A DNA stretch of 64,000 nucleotides from Mactra quadrangularis (Eukaryota; Mollusca; Bivalvia; Venerida; Mactridae). Made by a program: the position numbers and the translations under genes. Below the pieces are notes generated by a model that ran no database searches, was not told the origin of the DNA, and saw nothing but the letters and a program-made list of their open reading frames with translations. The first letter of the stretch is position 1, and every line of letters starts with the position of its first letter. Of this stretch, positions 14,273 to 25,009 are shown piece by piece. The stretch lies in assembly GCA_025267735.1 (NCBI GenBank), contig CM046293.1:7588560-7652559 (forward strand), read 5' to 3'.

Positions 14273-14524
14273 TTAAGACACGAAATGTATTTTAAGTGTT
14301 AAATTACGATTACAATCATTCAGAAAATAAACTTCAAGATGTTTTCGTCCTTGAACACCTATGACAGACTTTGAATATACATTATTAGGTACATCTAGAT
14401 AATTGACTCTCGACAACAGCACATTACTAGTTATATTTTCGCATATCATAGACAAAGACCAGTGCGGAAATCTTAACCTCCTTTTATTGTCCAGAATCAC
14501 GTAATTTAAATTAAAATAAGCCAT
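14273..14524 (-). pseudogene. Recurrent U frame P2 (83 codons)
   Basis: Minus-strand frame beginning MAYFNLNYVILDNK with a core of NVLLSRVNYLDVPNN and SVIGVQGRKHLEVYF. Homologous frames are open in all six complete units: 3186-3392, 8713-8916, 30813-31028, 45547-45798 and 51483-51689. The start is shifted by a 1-bp change in U1 and U6, and the end by frameshift in U2 and U4. Between U3 and U5 I count about 13 substitutions by eye, of which about nine change residues. That ratio looks neutral and argues against a maintained protein. No family recognised. Confidence 0.25.
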
Positions 14525-14649
14525 TAATGGACTCTATAGGACGGAAACACCACAGCATTGGTCGTAAAATAATAATTTACTCATATTAAGAAGCATCATT
14601 AAGCTATTTTTGCCTTGTACGAAACTTGCAACTCATGTTCATTTGCATG

Positions 14650-14910
14650 TTAGGTTTGAAATAAATGACTAAGATTGGTTTCTTTATTGCTTCTAGCTAG
14701 AAAACCAAGATCATACAAGGCCTGCTCCATTTGTCTTAAAGTTTCTGCGTGCAAAATTAACATCTTTTGATGAAGGTTATTACAACGATATAGCTGGAAG
14801 TTCAAGTTGGTGCGATACATAAACAATGTATAAATCAGACACAGCATTTGTTTGGATCCACTTAGAAATATACCAACTTGCTTAATCAAAACTATTTGAC
14901 CAAAGTCCAA
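14650..14910 (-). pseudogene. Recurrent U frame P1 (86 codons)
   Basis: Minus-strand frame lying about 125 bp upstream of P2 in transcription order. It contains MLCLIYTLFMYRTNLNFQLY and, further on, HAETLRQMEQALYDLGFLAR. It is open in U3 and U5 (45932-46192) and partly in U1 (3572-3757). It is broken in U6 (4-bp insertion near 51965, frame remnant 51922-52125) and in U2 and U4 (in-frame TAG and frameshift near 9160 and 31275). No convincing splice site joins it to P2. A decayed exon or a chance frame preserved by recent duplication. Confidence 0.25.
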
Positions 14911-16814
14911 TTATACCGTTTTAAATAATATGATTTCTTCTCACTAAGATTAGATATTCCACTAAAGTTAAACTCCACCATTTATGAGTTGAACAAATAC
15001 GGGTTTAACAAAAAAATACAAACGATCCAATTTTTGTAATTGCATGGCATATATGACAAAAATGGTTAGAATAAATACTACACGTACCCAGACAAACGTT
15101 AATGTATAAATACATTTGTGTGCTTTTTTAATGTAAAGTATAATATCTCATGGGAATAAATAGCACTTAGTCTAAATAATGCAGCCGTAAAATGTTGTCA
15201 ATACGACGTATAAACTTACAAAATGACAATAAAAGACAATTAGTCTGAGACATTGTATCATGTTGAATTTGAACATAACACCTTTATCAAAACTAAACGT
15301 GTATATCAAACGACCAGTAATGAATCATTACTATAAAGGATTTATTAGAAAAGTCGTAAAAAAGACATTGAGAACAGTGTGTATGTTAATTACAAGTCGG
15401 AAATCTCATTTTGGATTATGTGGCATTTATACCACTATTGTTATAATTCCCTAAGTGGCTGGTAAAAGAAGGTAAAGATGACGCAATGAGGCTTTTCAAT
15501 AAAGAAAGAGTAATATACTAAATCATTTATTCACATAGTTAAATATGTAAGATAATATAAGTATGACCGACTTTTTATTGTCTCTACGAATATTCTCAGT
15601 CATATCATAGTGCTCTATAAACTAATATATATAATCAATTATTCATTATCTTTCGACTATAAAGTGAATGTCTAACACAATATAGCATTATTATTAGGTA
15701 AATAGCTATTTTAGGCAATATAAGTTCACCAGTATAGCTTAGATTATGTAGCTGAAAATATTATTACTTTTTCTGACAACAAAATTAGGATATGGAAGTG
15801 GTTGTCCAAATAAGTTGATTAAGCATCTAGCACTATCTCTTGTTTGTAGAATTTAGATTGCCAAAAAAGGATTTTTGTTGCTCGAACTAAACGTGGATGT
15901 CCCGGGCAATCGGACACCCACAAATTGCATTTGCTGTTTTTACTTGTAAATATTTATTATTCCATTATATATTCAGCAACAATAGACGATTTGCCTTCAC
16001 TACCCTATTTCACGATATTCAGCAACTTTGACGTTTTAAAATCAAACAGGATTTGTTCAGTTTTAAGTCAAGAATGGTAACAATTGTTTCAAGGACAAGA
16101 TATAAGTCTTATATCAAATTACACTGTCCGTACCATAGCGGAAACCCTTTAGATTTTTGTTTTCATTGGGGTTTTTTGTGGCGTCCTTCTTATATCAAAA
16201 ACTCAAAAATCTAATAACATTTCTCTCTCCACAAATTCTTGCTTTGTTATGTTTGTGGCGTCTTCATGATATCATAAATCAAACATCTTTATTGCTTTTT
16301 GGCTCTATGGAAAGTCTGTGATTTTTTACTGTTGTGTGCTCGGCATGTTTTAGATTCCTTTTTACTGCATGACAAAGCAAAACCATAAACGTTTACATAA
16401 AATGTTCTCCAAAAGAATTCCGTTTCTCTTATTTTTACGACGAACAACATGCCAACATTGATATTGTAGATATATCAGTAGTGCATATGTCTTCTGTTTC
16501 AGATATGAATATGGAATTGTCCACGGCATGATGGATTGTTTTAGTCTGTATTTCTGTCGATATAAAATCTAGTATCTGTAGATATAATTATTATCATATA
16601 AGATCTGTCAATTAATCGGTATAAGAATACAGTAATCTTTCTAATTTATAAGATTGAATGTCCATTGTTCAACGACATATTGATGAAGTGCCATTTAACG
16701 ACCTTTATTAAATAGATCATCATATGTTTTACCGAGATATGCATCATTTGTCTATTTCCAATAACCATCAGGAACATTGTCTGAGAACTATCATATGACT
16801 TCATATATATGATA

Positions 16815-17235
16815 TGTTGTTCAATTAATAGACATTTGCTTAACGTACTGTGTGTCTCAATACATAAAATTGAGAAAGATAACCAACGTCTCTTCATTAA
16901 TCTGGGAAAGGCATTCATCAACTATCACGATTCAGACATTAAACTTGCGACAATTAGGCACGTTTTCGCTACGTCCATGTTACTTTCACATATCGTCTAT
17001 TCAAAATTACTGTCATGGGCTTTTATACTCATACGATTAATACTATGTTGTTTTAATAATCGTCATTAATGTATTTACGTAACATATTGTCATTAAAGTC
17101 TGATTGACGCGTCTCAATTAATAGAATATAGAAATGTCAATAATATGTATTGTAGATAAAGGGTACCAACGTCAATTCATCAATGTGAAAGAGGTGTTTA
17201 TCAACTATAACAACTCAGACATTAAACTTGGCCGC
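16815..17235. repeat. Internal subrepeat in the U tail, about 285 bp period
   Basis: Two diverged direct copies. The first contains TGTCTCAATACATAAAAT (about 16853) and ATTCATCAACTATCACGATT (about 16913), then CAGACATTAAACTTG. The second contains CGTCTCAATTAATAGAAT (about 17110) and TTTATCAACTATAACAACTC (about 17197), then AGACATTAAACTTG. The same pair recurs in other U tails (11100-11480, 48210-48600, 54170-54560), so the duplication is older than the array. Confidence 0.6.
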
Positions 17236-20200
17236 TTCCTTAATAAGCTCTGGTGGTTTTAGTATATATTAAAGAACAAATTTTTATACAAATCTAGACA
17301 TATTAAACACGTCATTATTGAAATTAAATACACATTCGATTATTATATTTTGAATTCATTAAATTTCCATAAGAATAAATGTAGAGAACGTACAAAAAGT
17401 CCATCAACGAAAGTAATGAGATAATAAACATCAGTAATGTCAAAACAGACTAGTGATATATGTTATAGAACCCTAGTATAAAAATTCCAGCATTGCATTT
17501 TGACTGTCTGGAAGGTCTGTATGTTATTTTTACTGTAGATGCTCACTACATGTTTCCTGGCTCCTTTTGATCACTAGTCAATTGCTTAGCTTTTTCCACG
17601 TTGGCTATTTCGTTCAAATCCTCAACGTACCATTTATGTTACATTTATGAGAAATTCATCTATCACATTGCATCGTAAAATCATATAAAAACTACAGAGT
17701 ATATATAAACCATGCAGGCTGTTCACATTTAATGCAATTTATAAACAATGCCAAAAGCAATAATAGCATAAACACACATTTTTTGTTAGTGCAGTTAAAA
17801 TGTTATGACCATATTAGTACAGAAGAAATCTTTGAGAATGAGCATCGTGGAATTTTGACTAGATTTTTATTTATCATTAAACAGTATAACTAAATAATCT
17901 TACCTAACTGAACTAAATGAGATAAAAGTAGTTTGATTGGCATGCATAAATATATACACCAGTTTTGAGCTAGATCTCGTCATGGACATTTTCTAATTAA
18001 AAATCGACTGGCTGCCATTGTTTTAATATTTTGTTGCTATCAAGATAATGCCTCTGATTATCAAATTTTAATTTAGAACCTGGAAGGGTTATATTATTAG
18101 TTTAGGAACTGTTTTTTATCTTATACAGATTGAAGTTTAAGGGAGTGTTAAAATTGTGTCTACAGTGTTTAAGATAAACTTGCACTTATCCTCTTATTCT
18201 ATTTTAATGTATGAACTATCCTCCACCATTTATCGAGCTAAAAGCAAACCACTTCTAAGAATACAATCAATCTAACAACATTTCTAGCTTTAAGAAACGT
18301 TAATGGTTTAAGCCCATACATTTATTCAGTATTAAAATCAGTATTTAAAATATATTTCAAGTTATTGAAACCTTCTATGAAATATCAAACTTCAGTTTCG
18401 CGCTTTTGTAATCTTTTATACGCATTTCCATCCCTATCAAATGCAATCTGTCAATCAATGTCATTAAATTATGATAAATACTATGACAGTCTGGTGTTTA
18501 TTACTTTTCTTGCATTTCTATAGCAATTCGTTTAATGTATTTTGTGTAAAGATCAATATATAATGTACAATTGTAGGAAGTTGTGTCAATAAGTTGTTCC
18601 TAATAATTCAAGACAAAATGTTTAACATAACTGAATAGTTATGACTAGTAATTATTGCCTACAATCTGATACTAGCACTTTACTTATCTCTAGTACAAAA
18701 ATACTACCTTTTATAGTTATTTAATGTAAATTTGAATGTAAGTGCTTTGTAATCCGCGAAAAAATGTATTATTTATTTCAAGACTACGTCCACCAAAAAC
18801 AACATTACACATTGTTCTGATATAAAACTATTCCGTGTTTCGTATCACAACCGTTAGTAACATTACGTCCATAATTGTAGTAAGATGTTTGATATCAAGT
18901 TTGTTTCTAAAATAATAAAACAAATATTAAATTACCTATATTGAGAATATTGACAAATGTCCTCTTATAAGTCAGTCTTATTTCTGACGTTTTTATTTGT
19001 ATTGATTTTCTAGATTTCGACAATCGAGATTCAATTAAAACCTATTTGACCGTTATTGATATGTAGGATGTCACATTTACTGACTCTTATTACTTATTAT
19101 CATTACTAATGCTTTCTCAACTTACATGACATATATATTTAATGTCATTACTATGAAAATAAGAAAAAAAATCTACCATCAAAACACTACGATCGCATGT
19201 ATTTGTAAGGAAAACATACATTGACATTTCTGTTACAAATTACATGAATATTCAGTTTGATAGAATTAAACTATTTGACAAAGTAGAAACGAACTCTCTA
19301 CAATCAATACAAACATTTATTGAGTGAACATAATTGGATTGCTTAAATTGTTTGATTTAATATGGCACATAATTAATCGCAGATTTAAGGTATACAATCC
19401 CTAACTCCCAAATTTTTAGACCATTGAAATATTACATCTAGAGCAATAATGTTTGGTGTTTTTTATTGTTTAGGATGTCCCTAAACTTTTCACCAGAAAA
19501 AATCTTCAAATTAAATACAAAATTAATAGTAGTGGCATGTTTAAGATTATGCCCCCTTACTGCTGAAAATAGAAAATCTCGAAAAGTGTTGAATCATTTA
19601 TAGACATTTATTCAAACATAAAATCAATGTTAACATTATAGGAATGATATCAATTAAACACATATGTGTAAACAAGTAAACATTTAATGCAATTTGCCAA
19701 GTTTGAATTGTTTTTTCTGAAAATTATGGTCTCTGAAGTCCTCGGCAAGGGTCAAATAAGCCTACAATACTATCAACATGACATTTTTAACACATCATAA
19801 AAAATTTAATAGGAAATCAATATTCACCAAACTTGCACAATCTTGTCTTATATGATAGATAATACTTGAGAAGAAATATGAGCGACTTTTACCGCATACT
19901 TTTTGAGAAACAGTTAATGAGATTATCAATATTCTCGGAAAAGTGTTAATTTCAAGCACTAAAATAGCATGGAATATGTATTTAGTAAATTTTAAAATGT
20001 AACAACATGAACAAAACTTACACAATATGTTCCTATAATATAAACAATGTCAGAAAAGAAAATTCAACAATATTCTAAGTATGCTAGGAAATATAGAAGA
20101 TCCAACTTTTAGGCCAAGGCATAAAATTTCTGTGTCACGAAATTTGAAAAAAATGAAATGATGAATTTTATCTTCTTTAGTGTCAAAATAATATCTCAAA

Positions 20201-20785
20201 TGAAAGGTGCTACTATAGAAAACTAATTGCAGTATAATTTATACATACTTACAGAAAAAAATAAGTCAAATCATAAAAATAACTTTACAGTTGTGACTCG
20301 AAATATAGATATTTTTCGCTAATTTTGTAATAAAAATGTTCAAGTACAAATCACTCCTACAATTTCAGTACAATACATTTTTACTCAAGTAGGCTTTATT
20401 GAAGCACAATTATAAAGTGACATTACCATATTGTTCTTTTCAATCTTAAAAATGTACAGCTGTTCCTATATTATTTTATGCATATCAAATTTATATAAAT
20501 CTTCATGTACACAAGCACAAAAAATGGAAAAAAAACTTATCTAGTTTTCACCAGGTAAACATAATCAAAATCATGTATTTCTAAATAATGAATGATTAAC
20601 AACATGATACCCTAGTAGCTGCAATATTGTAAAGCTGAAATTATCATTTGAAAAATGCACTACATAAGTAATATAAATAATTTCAACATGACACAAGTTA
20701 TTACGCATATTAAATAACCCACAATCAGTGCATTTAGATTTATTTACTTAGATTAAAGTATTCAGCTTGTTTTGGCATGACACTT

Positions 20786-20914
20786 TCAAGAATTATTTTT
20801 GTATTTGTCATGCAAGGTTGACCTAGGCTGTTTGTCATTGACATTGTGTTTAAAAAGTCCATCTTCTCCATCAAATCGGTCAAGGTTCAGCCCAGACCCA
20901 GCAATATTTTCAGC
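20786..20914 (-). pseudogene. Candidate last exon of the element gene
   Basis: Open segment following AAG and ending in TGA. It encodes AENIAGSGLNLDRFDGEDGL and then KHNVNDKQPRSTLHDKY. All three frames upstream close within a few codons of 20914, so it would need a splice acceptor at the TAAG just before it, with TTCTTTTTTCTAG some 20 bp further upstream as the alternative. Codon use looks more protein-like than the surrounding AT-rich DNA. Family unknown. Confidence 0.25.
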
Positions 20915-21399
20915 TTATGTCATCCGTTGCAAATACCACTAGAAAAAAGAACTTTAAAAGAAGATATGTTCTTAGTCTTTTCTCTAGAATTTAGGTTATT
21001 ATAGAATGCAACTGATGAAGAAACAAAAATGAACTAAAATCTTTCATTGTCAAGGTAATATCGGAGCAAATAACTGAGAGCCCAAGAATCACCAGCAGCA
21101 ACATGAGCATTGTATGTAATATAAAAATAATCAGAGACCAGGGAGTCTTGTTTATACATGTATATGCAGTCCTACTAATATACACTTATGACATAGAGCT
21201 AAAGAATAACAAATATCAATAGCACACTATGAAAATCTGTCAAATGGATTCACTTTGAAACTAACACAGGAAAATCAAATCTCTTTTCATTCTGGGCTGT
21301 AAAAATGACATAAGTAATTTTTAGAGCCACTCGATGGAACTGTCTCAAGCTGTATTGATGTCAACTGTTGACACTAGTGATCTGTTCACAAACATTTTG

Positions 21400-21524
21400 T
21401 CACCACCCATAGACATTCCTGTGATCTATTGTGTTGCTGCAGTAATAGGAATCAATGGCTGCACATAAGGTGAAGGGTATAATCTGACCAACAACACCAA
21501 TTTGAGTTGAGTTATCTACACTAT
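21400..21524 (-). pseudogene. Candidate exon of the element gene
   Basis: A good splice acceptor (CTTGTCTCTGTTTCAG) is followed by an open frame to a TGA at 21400. It encodes SVDNSTQIGVVGQIIPFTLC and then AAIDSYYCSNTIDHRNVYGW. The phase does not join directly to the candidate exon at 22896-22995, so another exon or a frameshift would be needed. Not recognised. Confidence 0.25.
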
Positions 21525-22204
21525 CTGAAACAGAGACAAGTAGAATGACTTCACTAAATTATATATTAATTTGAACAATGATTTTTTTTCAATATACAGG
21601 TACAATATTGACATACTCATTGACAAACACAGTACCCATATATGTTTTAGACTGCCTCAACAGTTTTAGAAACAAAAAATACACAACTTGCAGCATTAGG
21701 TAAATCCCTTGACCAACATCTGTTTTTTCATGAAGTAAATTGTATTCATGAATCATCAATACTGCAGTGATCAGATAAAAAAAATTAAAAATATAATCAT
21801 CAAACTCAAAAATAATTCTTGAACTTACTTGGATCAGTAACTGAATCAAATGTCAAGTACCAATGTCTACTTGTTTAAAATCTCTTCATGGTCAAGGATC
21901 TGGTAATATTTCAATATCTACATCTGTTTGAAATCCATTGCCTGAAAATGAAATATTTACATCACATGATAAGTTGCATACTGACAATTTAGTTTGTTTG
22001 TTGGGTTTTAAGTTACTAGTTCACAGATTTGGTTTATTTTTCTTTAATTTCAAAACACCATTCAGTGTCAATAATTGTACTGCATGAAACACCATTATTT
22101 GTGGTTGTATGTCAATTTTGTCTAAAATGTCAATACCAGAACACTATTTCCCTGTTTCCAAAATTATTTCCATACAATTTTGATAGTTTTAGATAAGTGA
22201 TATC

Positions 22205-22545
22205 TAAGTTAAAATCTGTGAAGGAGTACCTTAAATGCCATAGCAACACATTGAATAGGTCATATAACAGCGGTCAGTCAACCTACTTACTCCTCCTGGA
22301 AAGGCTAAACTTCTGGATTCGCTGTTAATTGTCCAACTATACTAAGAGCATACTTTGTCAGCAACTGACAACTGCCCAACATAATTAAAAATCATTGGTA
22401 GAAGGGAGAATGGCCGAAGAAATAATTTTGTGACCAAGCTCCTCGGCTAAAGTATGCCCCGCCCAGGAATCGAACCCACAACCACACACAACCACACATT
22501 CAGTAGACCAATTAAGATAGCCTGGTGGTTCTGACTATTAAACTA
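22205..22545 (-). mobile_element. tRNA-derived SINE, second family
   Basis: On the minus strand a perfect Pol III B box, GGTTCGATTCC, lies at 22466-22476, preceded by a degenerate tRNA-like 5' part. The body follows toward lower coordinates (GCCGAGGAGCTTGGTCAC, TTCTTCGGCC) and ends with GTTGACTGACCGCTGTTATA then TGACC. That 3' part resembles the end of the other SINE in this window (GTGCACTGGACGCCGTAAAA then TGACC). Exact ends and target duplications are uncertain. It lies within the 4.9 kb element, so it either inserted there or travelled with it. Confidence 0.65.
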
Positions 22546-22895
22546 GTAATTCAATTTCACATGCATCTATTGTCAAGTGGATAAATTTAAATCACTTCAA
22601 ATCAAATAGTATAACCTGACCAAATGTTGTAGATACAAGATACCGCTACCAACCATGAATTGATATTTTATGAATAAACAAACAATGGCTGCCAGATGAT
22701 GGCAGTCAGTATGGACATTGGTTAGGTGAACTATCCCCTTCATAAAACTGGTTGTTGAACAGGGTCAAGAACTAAAAAACAAAACTCTAATTGAGTTAGT
22801 AAATCTGACATAATAAAACAACACCTATATACTCTGTCCAACGAGAGCAAAGCTACAATAACTGATACAGAGTCATAATATTTATCACAGATTAC

Positions 22896-22995
22896 CTTAA
22901 GTTTTGAGAAGAATCTGGCAACAAAGCAACACCAAGATCAGGATGTATGATTTCCATGATTGATTCAGCTTTCTGAGTCACTTCTAGAGCCTGTC
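22896..22995 (-). pseudogene. Candidate internal exon of the element gene
   Basis: A 100-bp segment bounded by acceptor-like TTTATTTCTTTAAG and donor TTAAG/GTAATC. The only frame open throughout encodes QALEVTQKAESIMEIIHPDL and then GVALLPDSSQNL. The mix of charged and helical residues is unlike translated AT-rich noise. I do not recognise the protein. It could be transposase, or host exon sequence captured by the element. Confidence 0.35.
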
Positions 22996-23876
22996 CTTAA
23001 AGAAATAAACAAAAGATAAGATTTTCACTAGCACCAGACTGAAATCCTCACATAGTTGCAAAATGGAGAGTAATTTGAAAATTGCAAGTAAATTTTTTTA
23101 GCTAATAAACTTTGCAAAGTAGAATTGCAATTAAAAAATACTATCTAAACTAATTTAGGCACAAACCAGCCCTGGTGTGTTTAGTGAGATTGATAGTAGC
23201 CATGGATTGCAGCCAGTGTGGAAAGTATATGCATCTCTGACATCATGAACTAAATTCTGACCCATTTAAATTTATGATAGATCATCACAGCCTTGTCCAG
23301 AGGGTTCTTGCTTATAGTATGTATACCCTGATTCGTCTGCTACAGACAGACAGTGTCACACATTGTATTAGATCATAACTCTCACAGGCAAGGTAAAATA
23401 CAGTACTATGCTGTACATATGTTACACTGCATATGAATAAAATCAACTCACAAAGTGCTATAGTCTGTTAAATTTGAGCCACAAAAACATTACATCTTTC
23501 ATTGGCTCAGCACAATAAGTTACACACTGAAACTATCACCCAACTTAAGTTTCTTAATATGTAGACCCATGTTCTTCTTTCATACAGTTTTGTACCATAC
23601 TAATCTCAAATCTAGGCATATAACAAATAAACATTGTAAGTTTCAACATATTCATACTGATATATAAGAGAAAAAAATATTTCAGTTCAGAATGTAATTT
23701 CTTACCTACATGCATCGAGTCTAGACTATGTTGACGACAACACATTGGTGTACCAGTACATTTCACCCTGTGTGCTTACTGCTTTACCAAAAGACACATT
23801 GCTTACGTAACATCACTCTTCATAACAGCATTTATCAAATAAATATCCTGAAAGTCCACGATTTAATTTATCATTA

Positions 23877-24103
23877 TCACAGTCTGTTAACAGTAAATGG
23901 CACCGGGCCAAGTCGACACCCTTCACAAAACCTCAGTGCGTCCGACTTATTTAACGCCGTATTCTCCATTCTTTAACTCTGATGATTGTTATTTATCAAT
24001 AACTATCCCAGATAGATTGTTTCGTCGTAATAAACTTATGTCTGAACTAACATAAACGTAATTTTGAAAAACGACCGCGCTTATTCCTAACTGTCTCCGC
24101 CAT
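23877..24103 (-). pseudogene. Decayed 5' part of a transposase-like gene
   Basis: A minus-strand ATG at 24103-24101 in the context CCAACATGGCGGAG opens a short frame, MAETVRNKRGRFSKLRLC, closed at 24047. A second frame at 23969-23877 encodes MENTALNKSDALRFCEGCRL and then GPVPFTVN. Immediately downstream, in a shifted frame, GLSGYLFDKCC follows. From memory, a KRGRF start, then a CxxC-type segment with GP and a GL.GYL motif, resembles the Mutator-like (PF20700) or Kolobok-type proteins common in cnidarian and molluscan genomes. The breaks show it is inactive unless introns account for them. Confidence 0.35.
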
Positions 24104-24160
24104 GTTGGATAACTCGATTTTACCTCGTTGACAGTGGGAAATCCCGTTACGTCATCGTCG
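24101..24160 (-). promoter_or_regulatory. Promoter-like module at the right end of the 4.9 kb element
   Basis: CpG-richer sequence just upstream of the minus-strand ATG. It holds a perfect kappaB-type decamer GGGATTTCCC (minus strand, 24145-24136), a CRE/ATF-like TGACGTAA next to it (24155-24148), and a YY1-like AACATGGCGGAGA at the start codon (about 24093-24105). The arrangement fits a transposon-borne promoter firing leftward. Function is inferred from motifs only. Confidence 0.4.
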
Positions 24161-24747
24161 CGTGGCTTTTATTACTAAAAATAGTACAGTTACGAGCGAA
24201 TACGAATGTGGCGATGTTTATCGAACTGCGGTTTACGGAAATGTCGACATAACACGATCTTTACCGATTAGTTAGGGATCGTATACCTTAATTTAATTAA
24301 GCAAATACATTGTACTTCAAAATAATGTTTCTTGCCTGTTTATTAATCTAATTAATTGATAAACCATTTAGTGTTTTCACAAACTGTTAGTGGCGTGTTT
24401 TAAATCTTTTAGCCAAGTTCCTGATTCCATAATTGAATGTCAAGTGTTTTATCACGTACAATTTAACGTGTTATTAAAGTAGATTTCCACATAGACAAAT
24501 AGGAAATAATATTATAATTGAGCTATAAATACTCATTGGTACTTAAAATCAATTATGAATGTTTATGTTAAATTTAAAGTGCTTGTTTATATTATGTTAT
24601 GTTCTCTTACAAACAGATTAAGAAAACAATGAGGGAATCTCCCTACATATTTATAAAAAATATTCCTCATATACAAATGGAGTTAAAGGCGATCGACACT
24701 GAAAATGTACAGTTTATGCATACTAATATGTTATTTACGCAAATAAA

Positions 24748-25009
24748 ACCCGGGTCGATAGCGCAGTTGGTAGCGCGCCGGGATTTGGAATCTCGTGGCC
24801 GAGGGGTGCGGGATCGATGCCCACCCCGGGAGGTTATACCCTTCCATGAAAATTCGACAATATTGTCGATTTTCTTCCATTGTGGATAATATGGAGCAGT
24901 TTCCGACCTTGTGGAAGGGTAGGTGTGTACTGGTTATAGACAAAAGTCCAGGAAAGCTAGGTTAGGTGCACTGGACGCCGTAAAATGACCTAAATTGTGT
25001 TAAATAAAA
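24748..25009 (+). mobile_element. tRNA-derived SINE, copy in B1 (complete)
   Basis: Head is tRNA-like: A box TAGCGCAGTTGG (24759-24770), an anticodon arm with 5-bp stem CGGGA/TCTCG and loop TTTGGAA (anticodon position TGG, proline-like), and B box GGATCGATGCC (24811-24821, one change from consensus). A body follows (CCTTCCATG...GTGGAAGGG) and the 3' part GGACGCCGTAAAATGACC. Near-perfect direct repeats of about 16 bp flank it (TATTTACGCAAATAAA at 24732-24747 and TATTAACGTAAATAAA at 25010-25025), as expected from target-primed insertion. The same insertion is present in B2 and B3, so it predates B duplication. Confidence 0.8.

Larger units (their letters stand above)
11521..17264. repeat. U module, copy 3 (type c)
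   Basis: Full-length copy carrying all U landmarks. It is most similar to U5 and U6 over 12.3-16.6 kb. The U2/U3 junction (11140-12500) is nearly identical to the U5/U6 junction (48240-49600). The tail differs from U1, U2 and U5: it reads CTCAGACATTAAACTTGG and then ...TAGTATATATTAAAG, the form always seen where a B module follows. It holds the longest recurrent frames, annotated separately. No confident gene. Confidence 0.85.
19389..24287 (-). mobile_element. TTAA-flanked DNA transposon, 4.9 kb, decayed
   Basis: Both ends abut TTAA (19385-19388 and 24288-24291). The ends are inverted: GGTATACAATCCCTAACT at the left and GGTATACGATCCCTAACT read from the right, 17 of 18 matching. The flanks match B2 at about 39463 and about 40062, so the host DNA between them (about 600 bp in B2 and B3) is missing here. 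TTAA targets are used by piggyBac and Kolobok elements; these ends do not look like piggyBac, and Kolobok-like is my inference. Gene-like segments all read on the minus strand from a promoter-like right end: 24101-24103 (start), 23877-23969, 22896-22995, 21400-21524 and 20786-20914. A SINE sits inside at about 22205-22545. The rest is AT-rich with nothing recognised. Confidence 0.7.

Noticed and set aside
24748..24835. A functional tRNA gene
   Set aside because: The A and B boxes and anticodon-like loop are present, but the acceptor stem does not pair well, the T loop is altered, and the sequence continues into a SINE body flanked by target duplications.
24599..24943. Frames of 70-96 codons over the SINE on both strands (also at 40589-40934 and 57789-58106)
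   Set aside because: They run through the tRNA-like head and the flanking B sequence, and recur only because the SINE-bearing module is duplicated. The peptides are translations of Pol III promoter boxes.
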